From NCBI RefSeq assembly GCF_037042905.1, contig NC_087251.1:45277873-45341872 (forward strand): 64,000 bases of DNA. Reading direction: 5' to 3'. Below are positions 1-11,595 of the stretch, piece by piece. Both the position numbers and the translations under genes were made by a program. Under the pieces are notes generated by a model. It was not told the DNA's origin and made no database searches. It saw nothing but the letters and a program-made list of their open reading frames with translations. Every line of letters starts with the position of its first letter. The stretch's first letter is position 1. This stretch comes from Lytechinus pictus. Its lineage: Eukaryota > Echinodermata > Echinoidea > Temnopleuroida > Toxopneustidae.

Positions 1-182
1 CTACGGTCGCCCAAGGCAGTATAGAGCACCACAGTCAAGAGTGTCCCAGTTCTACCCAGGACCTTCTGAGGACATCTACTCACCCGGGTATGGCAGTAAT
101 CGCTACAGCAGGAGTCCTGCCAAGCGCCGACCTTTGTCACAGTCATACTCTCCTGTAATCCTTGAGTCACAAGATGATCTAG
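1..182 (+). CDS. Unrecognised gene 1, internal exon (5' part outside window)
   Basis: The second reading frame is open from the window edge to a GT donor at 183-184 (AG|GTAGG). It encodes about 60 residues rich in Arg, Ser, Tyr, Pro and Gln, including SPGYGSNRYSRSPAKRRPLS, and ends in LESQDDL. The exon ends one base into a codon (phase 1). This matches the acceptor at 7378-7379, so the next codon becomes GAG (Glu). The composition suggests a disordered basic segment. I do not recognise the family. The exon continues upstream of the window. Confidence 0.72.
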
Positions 183-3100
183 GTAGGATCTCGCACGTAA
201 TGGTCTAGAGATAGTGACGACATTTCGTATAGGTCCATTTAGGGAAGCAATTAAGATCATGCCTTTAATAAGAAACCCAGTTCTGTCCATTTTAGCATCA
301 TGCTTAGTGCTGGTTTGTTTTCGGCAGACAAAAATGTAGATTGTAGACAAACCCAACTAAAATTGATTATTAAATACATTTTTAATAATGTTCCTAACAT
401 AATTTTAGTGTGTTATCAATGGACAAAACTCTAAGGATTAGGAACAACACTATCTTATCTTGTCACACAACGATCCTGTAAAGTTAAGTTATCTTTGAAG
501 ATTTGTAGAACATTCTTCCTGGAGCAGCTATTTTTTAGATGACACGGTATTCTGCTATATTTAAGATTGCACTGCCACTATTCTCACATACTGAGCTCTG
601 ACCATTGTAATTTTCTCATTTCTCATTCTCATTGGAATTAGCTTTTCTCCAAACCCACTGTCTAAAGACGATAATCATGAAAACAAAAGTGCCCCATATT
701 TTGTTTTCATGAGAACAAGATCTTATTTTCAGAACACTTCACGTATGCACCTCTCATCCATGACTCATGAATAAGATGCCACTGCTTCCGAATAAAAACA
801 AAGGGAAAATGTTCTGCTCAACTTTTGCCAGATAGCATTTAATTTCATTTCATTATTTTAGTCCTATGATCATAATACAATAATATGATTGCTAATATTT
901 CGATTTAAAAATGAATTATGTTACATTAACTACTACAGCATGTATACTCTTATTCGGGGATATGTGCAGTTCTTTTGTAGTCGTTGTGACCTTGATTTAA
1001 TTAAATCTTACCAACAAAAATAATTGCTTTTTGAGATTTTTTAAATTTTTCATATTTTTATAACAATTAGTATATTTCCACTGCAGCCTGTAATAATGAT
1101 AGCTTTATGCTTATACTTGTATGATGGTAGAAACACAAAGATTTTGAAAAAGAGATCATGAGCACTTCATCATTTATATTAGAAGAGTTTGGATAAGGGG
1201 GGGGGGGTGCGGGGGCTGATTGAAATAGATGTTGCGATGATTTAATTGATGTATATGTTTATACTTTTACTTACTGCTAATTTATCTATCATGCTTTGCT
1301 TTGTGCTTATTTGCATTGTTTGGCTACCAACATTATGATAACGTCGTTTTTGGTCAACTGTTAGTAATGATGTATTTTGAAATGATGTCAAATTTTCATT
1401 TTGAGAAATTTTGAGATTACCAAGAGAAAGAGAGAGGGGGTGGGGTGGCTATGCAACATTTTTGTACTATATGTATCAAGTTTGTAAGTTTACAGGATGT
1501 GAAAATGAATGTTAAATGGTCATCGATGTGATCCTTGTTAATGTTCAATATTTTTGTTTTATGGTAATAGTTCATCATTTTCAAAAGTTTGAAGGTTTTT
1601 GAAAGGCACATAAAGGATATGATTACCAAACTCAATGTTGAGTAATTTCTGGCCTGACCTATGTATATATGTAAATCGAATTTCTTTCAGTGTTTACTTG
1701 TTTATTTATCTCTTCATGGTGAAAACGTTTTCTGAATTATATTCGGTTGAGTTCGGTTAAGCGAGGAAGACCGCAATTTAGAACAGTCATACATGATAAA
1801 AGATAACCGGAAATAAGCAAAGAAAAAGGATTCTCCAACTGCATTTTTCGTTTCTACACAAAAATGATAGGATGTTCTCAATGGTGCTTCAATAGTTTAT
1901 TTATACAGTTTCATTAATACCAATAGAGTATCATAACTTAGGAATTCAAGAAATTATAGTGATATTTATTTTTATATGGTCTGTTCTATAACTCTCGCAT
2001 TATATGTGTAATAGATCATCACTTAGAGTACTTTCATCATTATATTTTTTAGTATAGAGTATTTCTTCCTAATAACTTTTAGTGCCTTATATGAATATCT
2101 GATCATCGTTTACGTAATTTTATCATGCCATAAAAAGGGCAAAAAGAACGAGCACGGCAATAGAAAGGATCACTGATACGAAATTATTATGAGCAGAATT
2201 TTCGGTTAGTTTTTCCTTCACAAGTTGTAAGACTGGCAGTTAAGAAATTTCTTTGAAGACATTCAGTTCATGCTGTCGTAAAATTTTGCATCATTGTACG
2301 AAAGCGTTTGAATGCATGGATTGGAAAACGTTTTTTTTTTGTTGGCCATCATTGATTAAATTGTCATGGTGCCTGGAATTCATATATGGATGTTTTTATT
2401 GTTTTATTTTGTTTGTAGTGTAGTGTGGAAAGTATACGGCTGCCATTTTAGATATTTGGCTATTTATATATACCACGCGTTATTTTCTAGAGTGGACTTT
2501 TGAGTTGCCTGAAATAAATATATATGTATATATATATGCACTTTTTTGTTACTTAAAGGGAATGATCAGCAATGGCTGCACAAGCACAATTTATTTCGAA
2601 AAACACAACAATTATTTAGTCACATAGACATATTTCACCTGAAAGAATTTGATTATGGTTAGAATTAATATCACTGATTTTCAAACGAAGCACTCGTTGT
2701 GTATACACATATTTTGTTTGCAACAGCGGTTCTTTGTTTCACTCAAGCAAATAACCTAAAATGATTTTTTTTTCCTCCAAATTATACAAAATTCCTTAAA
2801 GAAATAAAATTTAATTGGATGATAATAATTGTTGCTGTATAAGCTGTGTTATCGAAATTCATAGCTGATTTCAATCATCTGCTTTTTCGTTTTTGGAATG
2901 AAGGAAGAAACATTATTTCGACACCCAAAAGTAAAAATCAAACAGACTAGGAATATATGTTTAATAGAATATCATTTCCTGTGAGGTCTATTTCAAAATA
3001 CTGTTTTGAAAAATCCGCGTTGACTGCGGTTGCTTTCTGGTGGTGACAATTCTTGTCGATGCATATATATTTATTGGGAAAACATAGTTGGCAAAGTGGT

Positions 3101-3526
3101 AGATAGTCATGATAGAAGTGGTTGGAAGTGGTGATAACTAATTTATATGTGGTCAGGAAATTCCAATGTCGCTAGTATTGTAGATTAACAATGGTGATAC
3201 TCAAGAATTAAAACATGATCAAGAACAATCAAGTATGGGTATATTCTCTTGACCGAAATTTAATGTCTCCCCTTAATACTGGAAAACCGAACACAACACA
3301 GGAGAGAGTACAACTCTGTCTTTACATACATAACCCCTACATACCATAGATTCTATGGGGTGGGAATATGCTGAATAGATCAAATGACATCTATGGAATG
3401 CTATGTTTGTGCGCTATCGTCATTAGATGCGCTTATTGAATGGGTCGAGAATAGCTTGAGCCCATATAACACATGGTTCTTATACTGAATCTGCCACTGT
3501 TTTCTACATGGCTCGATACGTTCAGA

Positions 3527-3713
3527 TATACACCGTAAAAACGCTGTTCAAAATTTTAATCAAGTTGTTTGGGCTTGTCACTGTAACAGCAAGTTCTTTA
3601 AACTTTTAAACGATAAAAAAATGAATTGTTGAGACTTTTTAAACAACTTGTTTAAGACTTTAAACCAATTTGTTTAAACAACGGTTTTTTTTTAAACAGT
3701 GTTTTTACAGTAT
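3527..3713. mobile_element. Short foldback element (MITE-like)
   Basis: The left end ACCGTAAAAACGCTGTT and the right end AACAGTGTTTTTACAG are inverted copies of each other. The interior is rich in AAACAA/TTGTTTAA inverted pieces. About 187 bp, non-coding. Confidence 0.6.
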
Positions 3714-3974
3714 ATTATACACATGTATCTAATATTTTTAAAACAAAACCTTGGTTCAAATAATTATGAGGCTGCATGCTAAACGAATTGGGATTTTCTT
3801 TAAACCAAAAGTTGGTATATAATATGATTTATATTTTACCCAAATTTGGGGTTGGTTAAAGTATATTCTTAGATCATAAGCAAAATTGTGTCATATCCAG
3901 TATTCTGGTTCCATATATGTAATAACTATAACTATTGAGCCTCTGATCAGTGCATCAGATATAGTACATCAAAA

Positions 3975-4020
3975 TTACATATTTATATATATAAATAAAT
4001 AAATAAAAATATATATATAT

Positions 4021-4090
<70 letters not shown>

Positions 4091-4158
4091 AAAGTTATAC
4101 ATGTACAACAGCTTTGGCAACTCTTTTATTTAAATATTGTAAAGAAATGGATGAAGAG

Positions 4159-4199
<41 letters not shown>

Positions 4200-4235
4200 A
4201 TCATATATATATATATATATAATTATATATATATG
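3975..4235. repeat. TA / CA / TG microsatellite block
   Basis: ATATAT is followed by (AC)n, (AT)n and (GT)n up to about 4090, making a self-complementary block. A second (TA)n run lies at 4160-4235. The short open frames over it are repeat artefacts. Confidence 0.9.
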
Positions 4236-5392
4236 TATCATAATCTACAACAGTCATGTTAGATTCTACTGGTCTTACAATACTAGCATGTCAATTTATG
4301 ATGGTATTCTTATCATTGTCAACATATTGCACTAAGCGATAAAGAACGGATCGGCTGTTATCAATTTATATATACCCATCAAGCTAATGCAACCAATCTG
4401 ATCGCAATGAGGCTAATGATGATAACATATACCCTGTCAAAGTATTCTTCATGATGTTCCGCGGTAAACAGACTGAATGTAGTATTTTGAATTTATTTAC
4501 GTCTGAATTCGATTTATACCAAGCAGTATTAGTTCAGCAACAACAAAAATTCTTTAAAAAATCACTACAGAATTATATTTTTATTATACATATATATTTA
4601 CAATTATTGGGAAAAAATAATACTATACAATTCAACGTTGATAATGTAAGCTATGGTTATATGTTGTTATACTACACTGGATAATTATTGGAAAATACGA
4701 ATTCCTCGGTTACCAACTTATGAGGAATAGTGAAAGCTTTTTCTTTTTTAAAATCTTTTGTTCACTTTATAGAAGAAGGGATAAAAACTTATTTCCTTTC
4801 CAATGAGAAATGCAGTCTCTTTAATACTCAGATTGAACGTTGGTGATCTAAGTTAGATATTGACTTATAGTAAACTGGATAATTATTGGGAAATTTGGAA
4901 TTTTTTGTTCATGCCCTATTATGATAAATAATGAAAGGCTGCCTATCTCATCCAGCTTATCGTAAATTGGGTTTGTGATCTAAGTTAAATATTGAGTTAT
5001 ATCAGACTGCACAGTTATTGGGAAATTGGAATTCTTTGTTCATGCCCTATTATGATGAATAATGTAAGGCTGCCTTTCTCATCCAGCTTATAGTAAATTG
5101 GGTAATACTCGGACTATCTAAGTTAGATATTGAGTTATAGTGCACTGGATAATTATGGGAATATGGAATTCCTCGCTTACCAATTTATGAGGAATGGAAA
5201 TTGTCATTTTGTTCAGCTTATATAAATGGATTACTAATCTGTTTTCTTTCCATTGAAAAATACTGTCTCTTTGATACTACCAGTCACCGTTGATGATCTA
5301 GGGTAGATGTGGATCTATAGTACATGGGACGCAGAGAAATGGTATACCCATAAATGTGCCTGCCAGCTGCATAGCTCAGCTTCCCTCCTTAG

Positions 5393-5567
5393 CTATCTGT
5401 TACAATGGCCTAGATTACGTCTGCATTCTTGCCGATCATGCCGCACCGGGGCTCTGGTCCGTGCTTTCAGGGGTGTATGTAGGTGGGGTGGGAGACGCGG
5501 TAAATCGTGTCGCATTTCACAACCCCTTTCACAATGGAGAGTATAGGCAGGAGGAGCCGTGTTAACG
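5393..5567 (+). other. Possible alternative terminal exon of gene 1
   Basis: A GC-richer island inside the AT-rich intron. The acceptor TTCCCTCCTTAG ends at 5392. Joined in phase 1 to the exon at 1-182, it reads about 58 residues, including LADHAAPGLWSVLSGVYVGG, to TAA at 5565-5567. Codon composition looks coding. I do not recognise the product, and there is no homology support from sequence alone. Confidence 0.25.
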
Positions 5568-6040
5568 AACACGAGGTTTAAACGAGTTATGTTGTGTGTA
5601 CGGTTATGTGGAGGGTGTGTGAGTGTGACATATGTTTGGGAGAAAGAGGCGTGTGTTTGGGTAAGGCTGTGTGCGTGTGTGTGTGAGCGGGTGTGTGTGG
5701 TCGCGAAAGGATATAGGGGAGTAAGCTACAGATATAGTACGTGTATGTTCTTTAAGTAAGGATTGTGGGAAGGTGTGTTGGATGTGTGTGAAAAGAGCGC
5801 ACGTATGGTAGGTGGAATGTTAGCTTGTTCAAGGGTCGGGATGTGTGTGTGTGTTTGTCCAGGATATTAATCCCTCGCTTAACGCACCAGGGCATATTTG
5901 ATATATGTTGTTAGGGTGAACGTACGTGTGGGTGTGGTGTGTATGAATGAATGTGATAATATATTGCCAAGGCTATTCGATCCTAGTTCATTGAATATGG
6001 ACTATTATCCCTAGCGCATCTGTGTAAGGAGTGTAATTTT

Positions 6041-6084
6041 TGGCATCTTAACAACACTCTTTTGGCATCTTAACAACACTCTTT
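6041..6084. repeat. 22-bp tandem duplication
   Basis: The unit TGGCATCTTAACAACACTCT plus TT occurs twice head to tail without mismatch. Confidence 0.85.
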
Positions 6085-6205
6085 TGCCAAGCTTTATGAA
6101 CATAGTCCGTCTCTCTAATGAGCTTTGTGAATGGTCTCGAGTGAGTACGGTAGGTAGACCCATCCAAGAAAAGCCATGTGTATGCTGGTATAGACATGAT
6201 GCTAC

Positions 6206-6510
6206 AGTAGGGAGTGCACGACGAACGACGGATTCAAGAACATAGAAAATGTATTGTCAATGCTCTTCGTGACAACGAACAACCAAGAAGTCTTTGTCAA
6301 AAATATTATTGGTAAATCAAAACAGCAGTTTCGTCCTGGACTCTGGACAAACGACATATTTGGAAATTTTTGTCGCTCCGAAACGAAGCTGCTATTTCGG
6401 TTCACCAATTGTCGACAAAGACCTCCAAGCTGTACTTTGTCACTTCACGGGCATTTTCAATACACTTAACGTGTTCTTGAATTCCGTTCTACGACGCAGT
6501 GCGATAACTT
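6206..6510. repeat. Dispersed repeat R1, copy 1
   Basis: About 300 bp resembling 11291-11595 and the split copy at 24867-25775. Shared landmarks are AACATAGA-AA-TGTATTGTCAA, GTCTTTGTC-AAAA, a GGACAAACGACAT-like segment, CGGTTCACCAAT and GTGTTCTTGAATTC. Partial reading frames look alike between copies, but no family is recognisable. Treated as a repeat rather than a gene. Confidence 0.7.
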
Positions 6511-7379
6511 CATACATAATGCCCTTAAAGGCGATTATAATCAGGCAAAGTTACAATACACATGTGATCATTCAGAATTATCACATGAAACGTAAAATTT
6601 GTAAAAGTCAAAATTCTAACGAAGATAAATTATTGTTTTGAAAATAAAAAAAAGGTTAGAATTTTCACTACTTTTAGGAGTACACATAGCGGGAAATTGA
6701 TTTTTAAAAGTAAGGGATAGAAGAGAAAATATGATAGGTATAGGTAGTTTTGGGCCGGAGAAGAGTCAGAAACAGAGAGAGAGAGAGAAGTGAGAGTGAG
6801 AATATGATGGGACAAGAGAATTGTTCCGGTCAACCTATTTCAAGATAGGTAAGTGAAATATTCAGTTTTCAATTTACTAAACCTCAAACAAATGGGAGGG
6901 GGCAATAATTGGATTGGATAAATCTTAGCGAACCGGACAATACAAGATAGACCTTCTGTTGAAATCCTTACATAAGATTCACAATATGGTGAATCGAAAA
7001 GACATGTCACACAATACTTTTTCCAACTATTAAAAATATTTTCCCATAATTATTTTGGTAGATTTTATCGAAGTTAAAGACTTAGTGCATCTTGAAAGCT
7101 TATCAACAAAATGTGATATAGAACAACACAACACAGGGCTGCCTGGCTGTAGCTGAGGCATGCATGGTATGCACTACTAATGCTGCACCATAAAGTTGCA
7201 ATAAGCTGTTGAGCTAAGTAGAAAAAAGATAAATGGTCTTTAGAGAATATGAATATTTTGGGGTTAGTGTGCAAAAAAAAAACATTAGTAAAAAAAAAAG
7301 GGAATCACAGAGGTATAATACTTCATGAACATGCTCTAATCAGTAGGCTTTCTCTTCATACCCACGTTTATTATTTCAG

Positions 7380-7918
7380 AGGTAGCAAAGCCTCTTAAAA
7401 CGAAAGAACATCAAGCCGAAGTGAAGCCTCCTTCTCCTCCTGTTAGGGCAGTTGTCGGAAAAACCGATGTATCTAAAGATGAAGGCGTCACTGACATCGA
7501 GCAGAAGGCCAGCGACATCAAGAGCGTTGTCAGTCCACCAGTACGCGCTGTCCAACTGGGAGAAACTGATGTCAGCACTGACCACGGTGCCGACGTCACC
7601 GACCTCGAACAACGCGTCGAGGATGCTAAGGACGTAGTCAGTCCTCCAGTGCGAGCTGTCCAGATGGGACAAGCCGACATCGCGCAAGGCCAAGCCGCTG
7701 ATTTCACCGACTTCGAAGAACTGACTGAGATCGCTGTCGATTTGGACTTCAATCCACATCCAGTGCGAGCCGTGCAGCTCGGCGAGGCTGAATTGGCCAA
7801 TGACTCCATGAACGAAGTCGCTGAGCTCAACAATAACCCCAGTGATGAACCACAAGCTCAAAAAGCAACCATCATTGAGGACCCACAAGCAGAGTTTGCT
7901 CAGCAGAGTGAATCCTAA
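7380..7918 (+). CDS. Unrecognised gene 1, terminal exon with four PPVRAVQLG repeats
   Basis: After the acceptor TTATTTCAG the exon joins in phase with the exon at 1-182 and reads about 178 residues to TAA at 7916-7918. It contains four imperfect repeats of 34-38 residues. Each opens with (S)PPVRAV(V/Q)(G/L/M)G-like sequence, continues with an (E/Q)(T/A)D(V/I)(S/A)-type segment and then an acidic DVTDLEQ-like part; the fourth is shorter. The C-terminal tail is Gln/Glu-rich. There is no signal peptide, membrane segment or recognisable enzyme motif. The codon pattern, the GC content above the flanks and the conserved repeat frame all support real coding. The function is unknown; repeated short linear motifs in an acidic disordered protein suggest a scaffold or binding role. 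Confidence 0.8.
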
Positions 7919-7950
7919 CTAACCAAGTCAAAAGTTGTCCTAAAAATAAT

Positions 7951-8043
7951 ATAAATGCACGACATCACTTTAATTCTTGAGGTTAACAATAATTTTAAAT
8001 GCATTCTTAAATAAATGCACGACATCACTTTAATTCTTAAGGT
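7951..8043 (+). repeat. Direct repeat in the 3' UTR of gene 1
   Basis: The 33-bp unit beginning ATAAATGCACGACATCACTT occurs at 7951-7983 and 8011-8043, a 60-bp period, nearly identical. Each copy is preceded by an A-rich near-AATAAA sequence. Confidence 0.8.
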
Positions 8044-8149
8044 TGTTAAATTTATTCTTTAAAATATTTATATAACTCATGTTTCGTCCAAGTTGATGAA
8101 CAAGAGTGTATTGCTGATTCTTTTGTTTCACCACCATGCAAGCCAACTA

Positions 8150-8155
8150 AATAAA
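8150..8155 (+). promoter_or_regulatory. Candidate polyadenylation signal of gene 1
   Basis: An AATAAA hexamer lies about 230 nt after the gene 1 stop codon. Other A-rich near-matches occur at about 7950 and 8010 inside a 3' UTR direct repeat, so the site in use is uncertain. Confidence 0.4.
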
Positions 8156-8159
8156 GAAG

Positions 8160-9273
8160 CTCAACGAAACAGCTATAACTTTGAGGCCAATGAGTGATAC
8201 ATTAAAATATCAAGGTACTCCCTTTGTATTTGAAACGTTTTTAAGGTTCAAGAATTTAATATATCTGTCACCTCACCACTGTAAAAAGTAAAATGCTACA
8301 GTAACGCAGTGTTGCATTCATTAAGAATAAAACAGCTCTTAACAGGAGGCTAAAAAGTGATATAATATTGCTTTATTTATGTTTTCTATACCAGAAGAGG
8401 TAGGCTTATAAATACACCGAACTTCGCACAAGTCTCATTGCATTTGATTAGACTTGAAGGTTCAAGAATTGACATATCTGTCAGCTCACGATAACAAATG
8501 AATTAGTAAAGAAATGTAGCATCAGCTATGAAGATGGTAGGTGTGGAAACGGTGAACCCCCTTTCACACACCCTCATCATCATTAGGAAGCAATTGCTAG
8601 ACTAATCATTATAGAAAAGGGTCATCCATCATTATCGGTTAAGTGGTGGACAGATTAGAGTAGTTATGCTGTAAAGGGAATCGATTTGTGTTCTGGGGAA
8701 CCGGCCTTTGAGATTGCGCCATATAATATTTTGTTAGAAATACACCAAAAAAAGTTTATCCGCAAACATTATAACGAGTGAAGGAATGAGATGATGAAAA
8801 AAAAATGCTTACATCAAATTACATCATTATTATTATTATTATTATCATTTTTATTCATTTAGACACAAAATTATTGTCATTGAGATTTGATTAAAACATA
8901 TACCCATGTTAAAAAAATAGATATAGATTATTTAATTGTTTGAAAGGTGAGAGCAAAGTATAATCTTTAATTGTGATGCTTTGAACATTGCACAGAACTA
9001 AATCATGGCGTTTCTCGGCCCTGGATGATATGATGAAGTGGCGCAGATGAGCTCTACGCCATGTTTGTTGACATTGTCCCGTACCAAATACCAAGTCGCC
9101 AAACACTTCCTGACAAACCAAAATAATGTCAGAGCCCTTTCACATTGAAAGAAATAGAGTGTTAGGGAGAGGGGGAGAACAGAGAGGGAGATAGGGGCAA
9201 TGCACTTTGTATTGATATTGCAGTGCTTATTATGTATGCGTATTAAGAAATCAATGTGTTTTATTTATTGCAA
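8160..9273. other. Non-coding stretch after gene 1
   Basis: AT-rich sequence without a supported gene. A segment GGTTCAAGAATT...ATATCTGTCA(C/G)CTCAC occurs at about 8246 and again at about 8459. There is a short (TTA)n run at 8826-8846. Confidence 0.5.
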
Positions 9274-9513
9274 GGGCGGAAATCTCTCCCAAAGGTAGGG
9301 AGACCAGGGGCTGGAAAATTTGACAAGCAAAAAAAAAAGAAAAAAAAAAGAAAAGGTTTTCACCCCAAATGTAAGGTAATTTTGACCAAAAATACATGTT
9401 TTATTTCGATTTTGAATGATGCATTTATTTCCATCATTAAAGAGCAAAAATATGTCCCCCCTACTATTTTGGGTAGGGGGGGGGGGGACGCGTCCCCCCT
9501 GGGATTTCCGCCC
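9274..9513. mobile_element. G-run element with inverted ends GGGCGGAAATC
   Basis: Starts with GGGCGGAAATC and ends with GATTTCCGCCC, an exact 11-bp inverted pair. It contains an A-rich block and a poly-G run followed by GACGCGTCCCCCC. About 240 bp, no coding capacity. This is one of several G-run short elements in the window. Confidence 0.6.
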
Positions 9514-10893
9514 ATGATTTATTGGCATTATGCTACCATATGCCACTGTATATTGGCCATCAATATTTCCAGTGTATATGCCACTTTTGACAATTTAAAT
9601 GTAAATATTTATCTATTTAAATGATAGAGAATTTAAATGATGTTCCTTTCAAGTTGTACTGAAAACTAGATATGATGATTTGTCATTACTACGAATCTGG
9701 TGTAAATAAAGCATGGCAAAATTGGTGTCGTGTTCTTTGTTGTAGGCAACATTTAATATTGCTTTTGATGTTAATACCGTAATTTAATAGAATAAGTTTT
9801 TATTGGTAAAAGTCAGCAATGGCATAAATCATTGTGATTATAATTATATGAATTCATAGTAGATTGCAAAGAAGATCTTGTCCCTCTGATAAGTCAATGA
9901 AAAGTGAAATGTTTCTTGGCGATGATGTGAAAATCAGTTCGTATTTCAAAACGGTCATCAAAGACTGTTGAATGACAGCGAAAATATTTTCAAAGGAGCA
10001 CAAGGAATGAAGGCAAATATGTGTAAATATATGATCGTTATATCAACTGGCAGAAAATGATTCTATTCTATGTGTAATAAACATGAATGTAAATATAATA
10101 TGATATGTGCTTTGGCGATGTAATATAGCCTTCTCAATGCAAATAAATGTAAATGTAATATTTAGCAACAACAATTATGATTTTAGAAGTTTCCATTATA
10201 CTGAAGTACCGGTAGCAAAAATGTGAGCTAAAAGATAAATTTGTCTATAAATTATGATTTATATCTCATAATATATATATACATAATAGGATAGTGAAAT
10301 TTTCATAGCTGAATGGTTTGAAATACGTAGGGAATACTGCATGGTTCTCCGATTTTCCTTGACTGCAATATATACTTGAATTCACGAAATAAAGAAACAT
10401 TATTGCTGAAAAAAGTGAAGTCAGTGCTTCTGCTTTATTAATTGTAACTGGAACAGGAGTGGATATAGATATAATGAGAGGATGGGAGAAGGGATTCGAA
10501 TTAAAGAAAGAAATGAAAAGAGAAAGAATGATGTGATATTCAGATTATACTGTATAAGAGAAAGCGAAAGGATAGAAACATAGATACAGGGAAAGAAAAA
10601 GATAAATGTAGAGAGGGAGGGAAGGGAAGGGTAGGGGGTGAGAGGGGAAGATATTTATAAATAACAGATATAGAGAGATGATGCGGGGGAGAGATCATGA
10701 ACAAAAACATGAGAATAAAGAAGGAAACGTCATCAAGTTCAATAGACAACTGATGGGCATTTTGTGCTTTTAGAAGAAGAAGAACAACATTATAAAAACA
10801 AAACGACTGATATGATGTGGTGGGGGACGTGTAAACAAACATGTTGGTATATAAGAAAAGAAACTAATGAATTCATTAATAGACTAAGACAAA
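9514..10893. other. Non-coding AT-rich stretch
   Basis: No gene supported. Contains short TA runs near 10270 and a purine-rich (GA-type) stretch at about 10490-10640. Confidence 0.5.
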
Positions 10894-11115
10894 ACTACAC
10901 TTTTAAAATAAATCAACCATAATTGACTAGACCAGTAATCAGCTGGGTGCAACTGACATGTCTAGTCACATTTCTGACATATAATTATTCTGGTCAGAAA
11001 TAACTCTGTTCTAGTAAAATACGACTAGAAAATAGTCAAATATGACTAGAATAACAGTTGCACCCAGCTGACTCTATTAACTAGTCATTTTGACTGATTT
11101 GTACTTAGAGTGTAC
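10894..11115. mobile_element. Foldback element upstream of the tRNA gene
   Basis: The internal arms CAGCTGGGTGCAACTG (about 10938) and CAGTTGCACCCAGCTG (about 11053) are exact inverted copies. The outer ends ACACTTTTAAAATAAATCA and TGATTTGTACTTAGAGTGT are also roughly inverted. The interior repeats GACTAG units. About 220 bp, non-coding. Confidence 0.65.
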
Positions 11116-11124
11116 ATAATAGCA

Positions 11125-11197
11125 GCCTCGTTGGCGCAGTAGGCAGCGCGTCAGTATCATAATCTGAAGGTCGTGAGTTCGAACCTCACACGGGGCA
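11125..11197 (+). tRNA. tRNA-Met (CAT), elongator type
   Basis: A 73-nt cloverleaf. The acceptor stem GCCTCGT/ACGGGGC pairs with one G-T wobble. The D arm is GCGC/GCGC, the anticodon arm is TCAGT/TCTGA with loop ATCATAA and anticodon CAT at 11158-11160, and the T arm GTGAG/CTCAC is perfect with loop TTCGAAC. The discriminator is A. A T5 run at about 11203 is a suitable RNA polymerase III terminator. A and B boxes are intact. Position 32 is A where metazoan elongator tRNA-Met usually has C. This looks like a functional gene rather than a SINE head. Confidence 0.92.
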
Positions 11198-11290
11198 GGT
11201 TGCATTTTTGTTTTCATCAGTGAGGGAGTGTGGGGTGTTTGGGCGTGTGCGCGCGTGTGTGTGATTTGGCTCTAACGTATTTGTTTTTTC

Positions 11291-11595
11291 GCACCGCGAC
11301 GCACGACGCTTTCAACAACATAGACATTGTATTGTCAAATGCCCCTCATGACAATGAACAACCAAGACGTCTTTGTCGAAAATTGGCGAATCAGAACAGC
11401 ACTTTCGTTCAAGACTGGACAAACGACATCATTTGCCACTTTCGTCAGCTCCGAAACTCAGGACGAACTGCTTTTCCGGTTCACAAATATTCGACAAAGT
11501 CCTCCCAGCTGTTATTGTCATTTGATGGCAATTTCAATACATTTACTGTGTTCTTGAATTCATTCTGCACCGTAGTGCAATACTTCGCTACTGTT
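11291..11595. repeat. Dispersed repeat R1, copy 2
   Basis: Aligns along its length with 6206-6510 (see landmarks there). It lies about 90 bp after the tRNA. A 150-codon open frame crosses it but extends into unrelated flanking TG repeats and is not taken as a gene. Confidence 0.7.

Larger units (their letters stand above)
183..7379 (+). other. Intron of gene 1 (about 7.2 kb)
   Basis: GT...AG intron between the two gene 1 exons. It is AT-rich and holds a foldback element near 3.5 kb, CA/TA/TG microsatellites near 4.0-4.2 kb, a GC-richer exon-like island at 5.39-5.57 kb, a 22-bp tandem duplication near 6.05 kb and a dispersed repeat at 6.2-6.5 kb. Nothing else in it is recognisable as a gene. 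Confidence 0.65.

Noticed and set aside
7376-7888. 170- and 140-codon minus-strand frames opposite gene 1's terminal exon
   Set aside because: Shadow frames of the repeat-bearing exon; the plus strand has matching splice phase and a conserved repeat frame.
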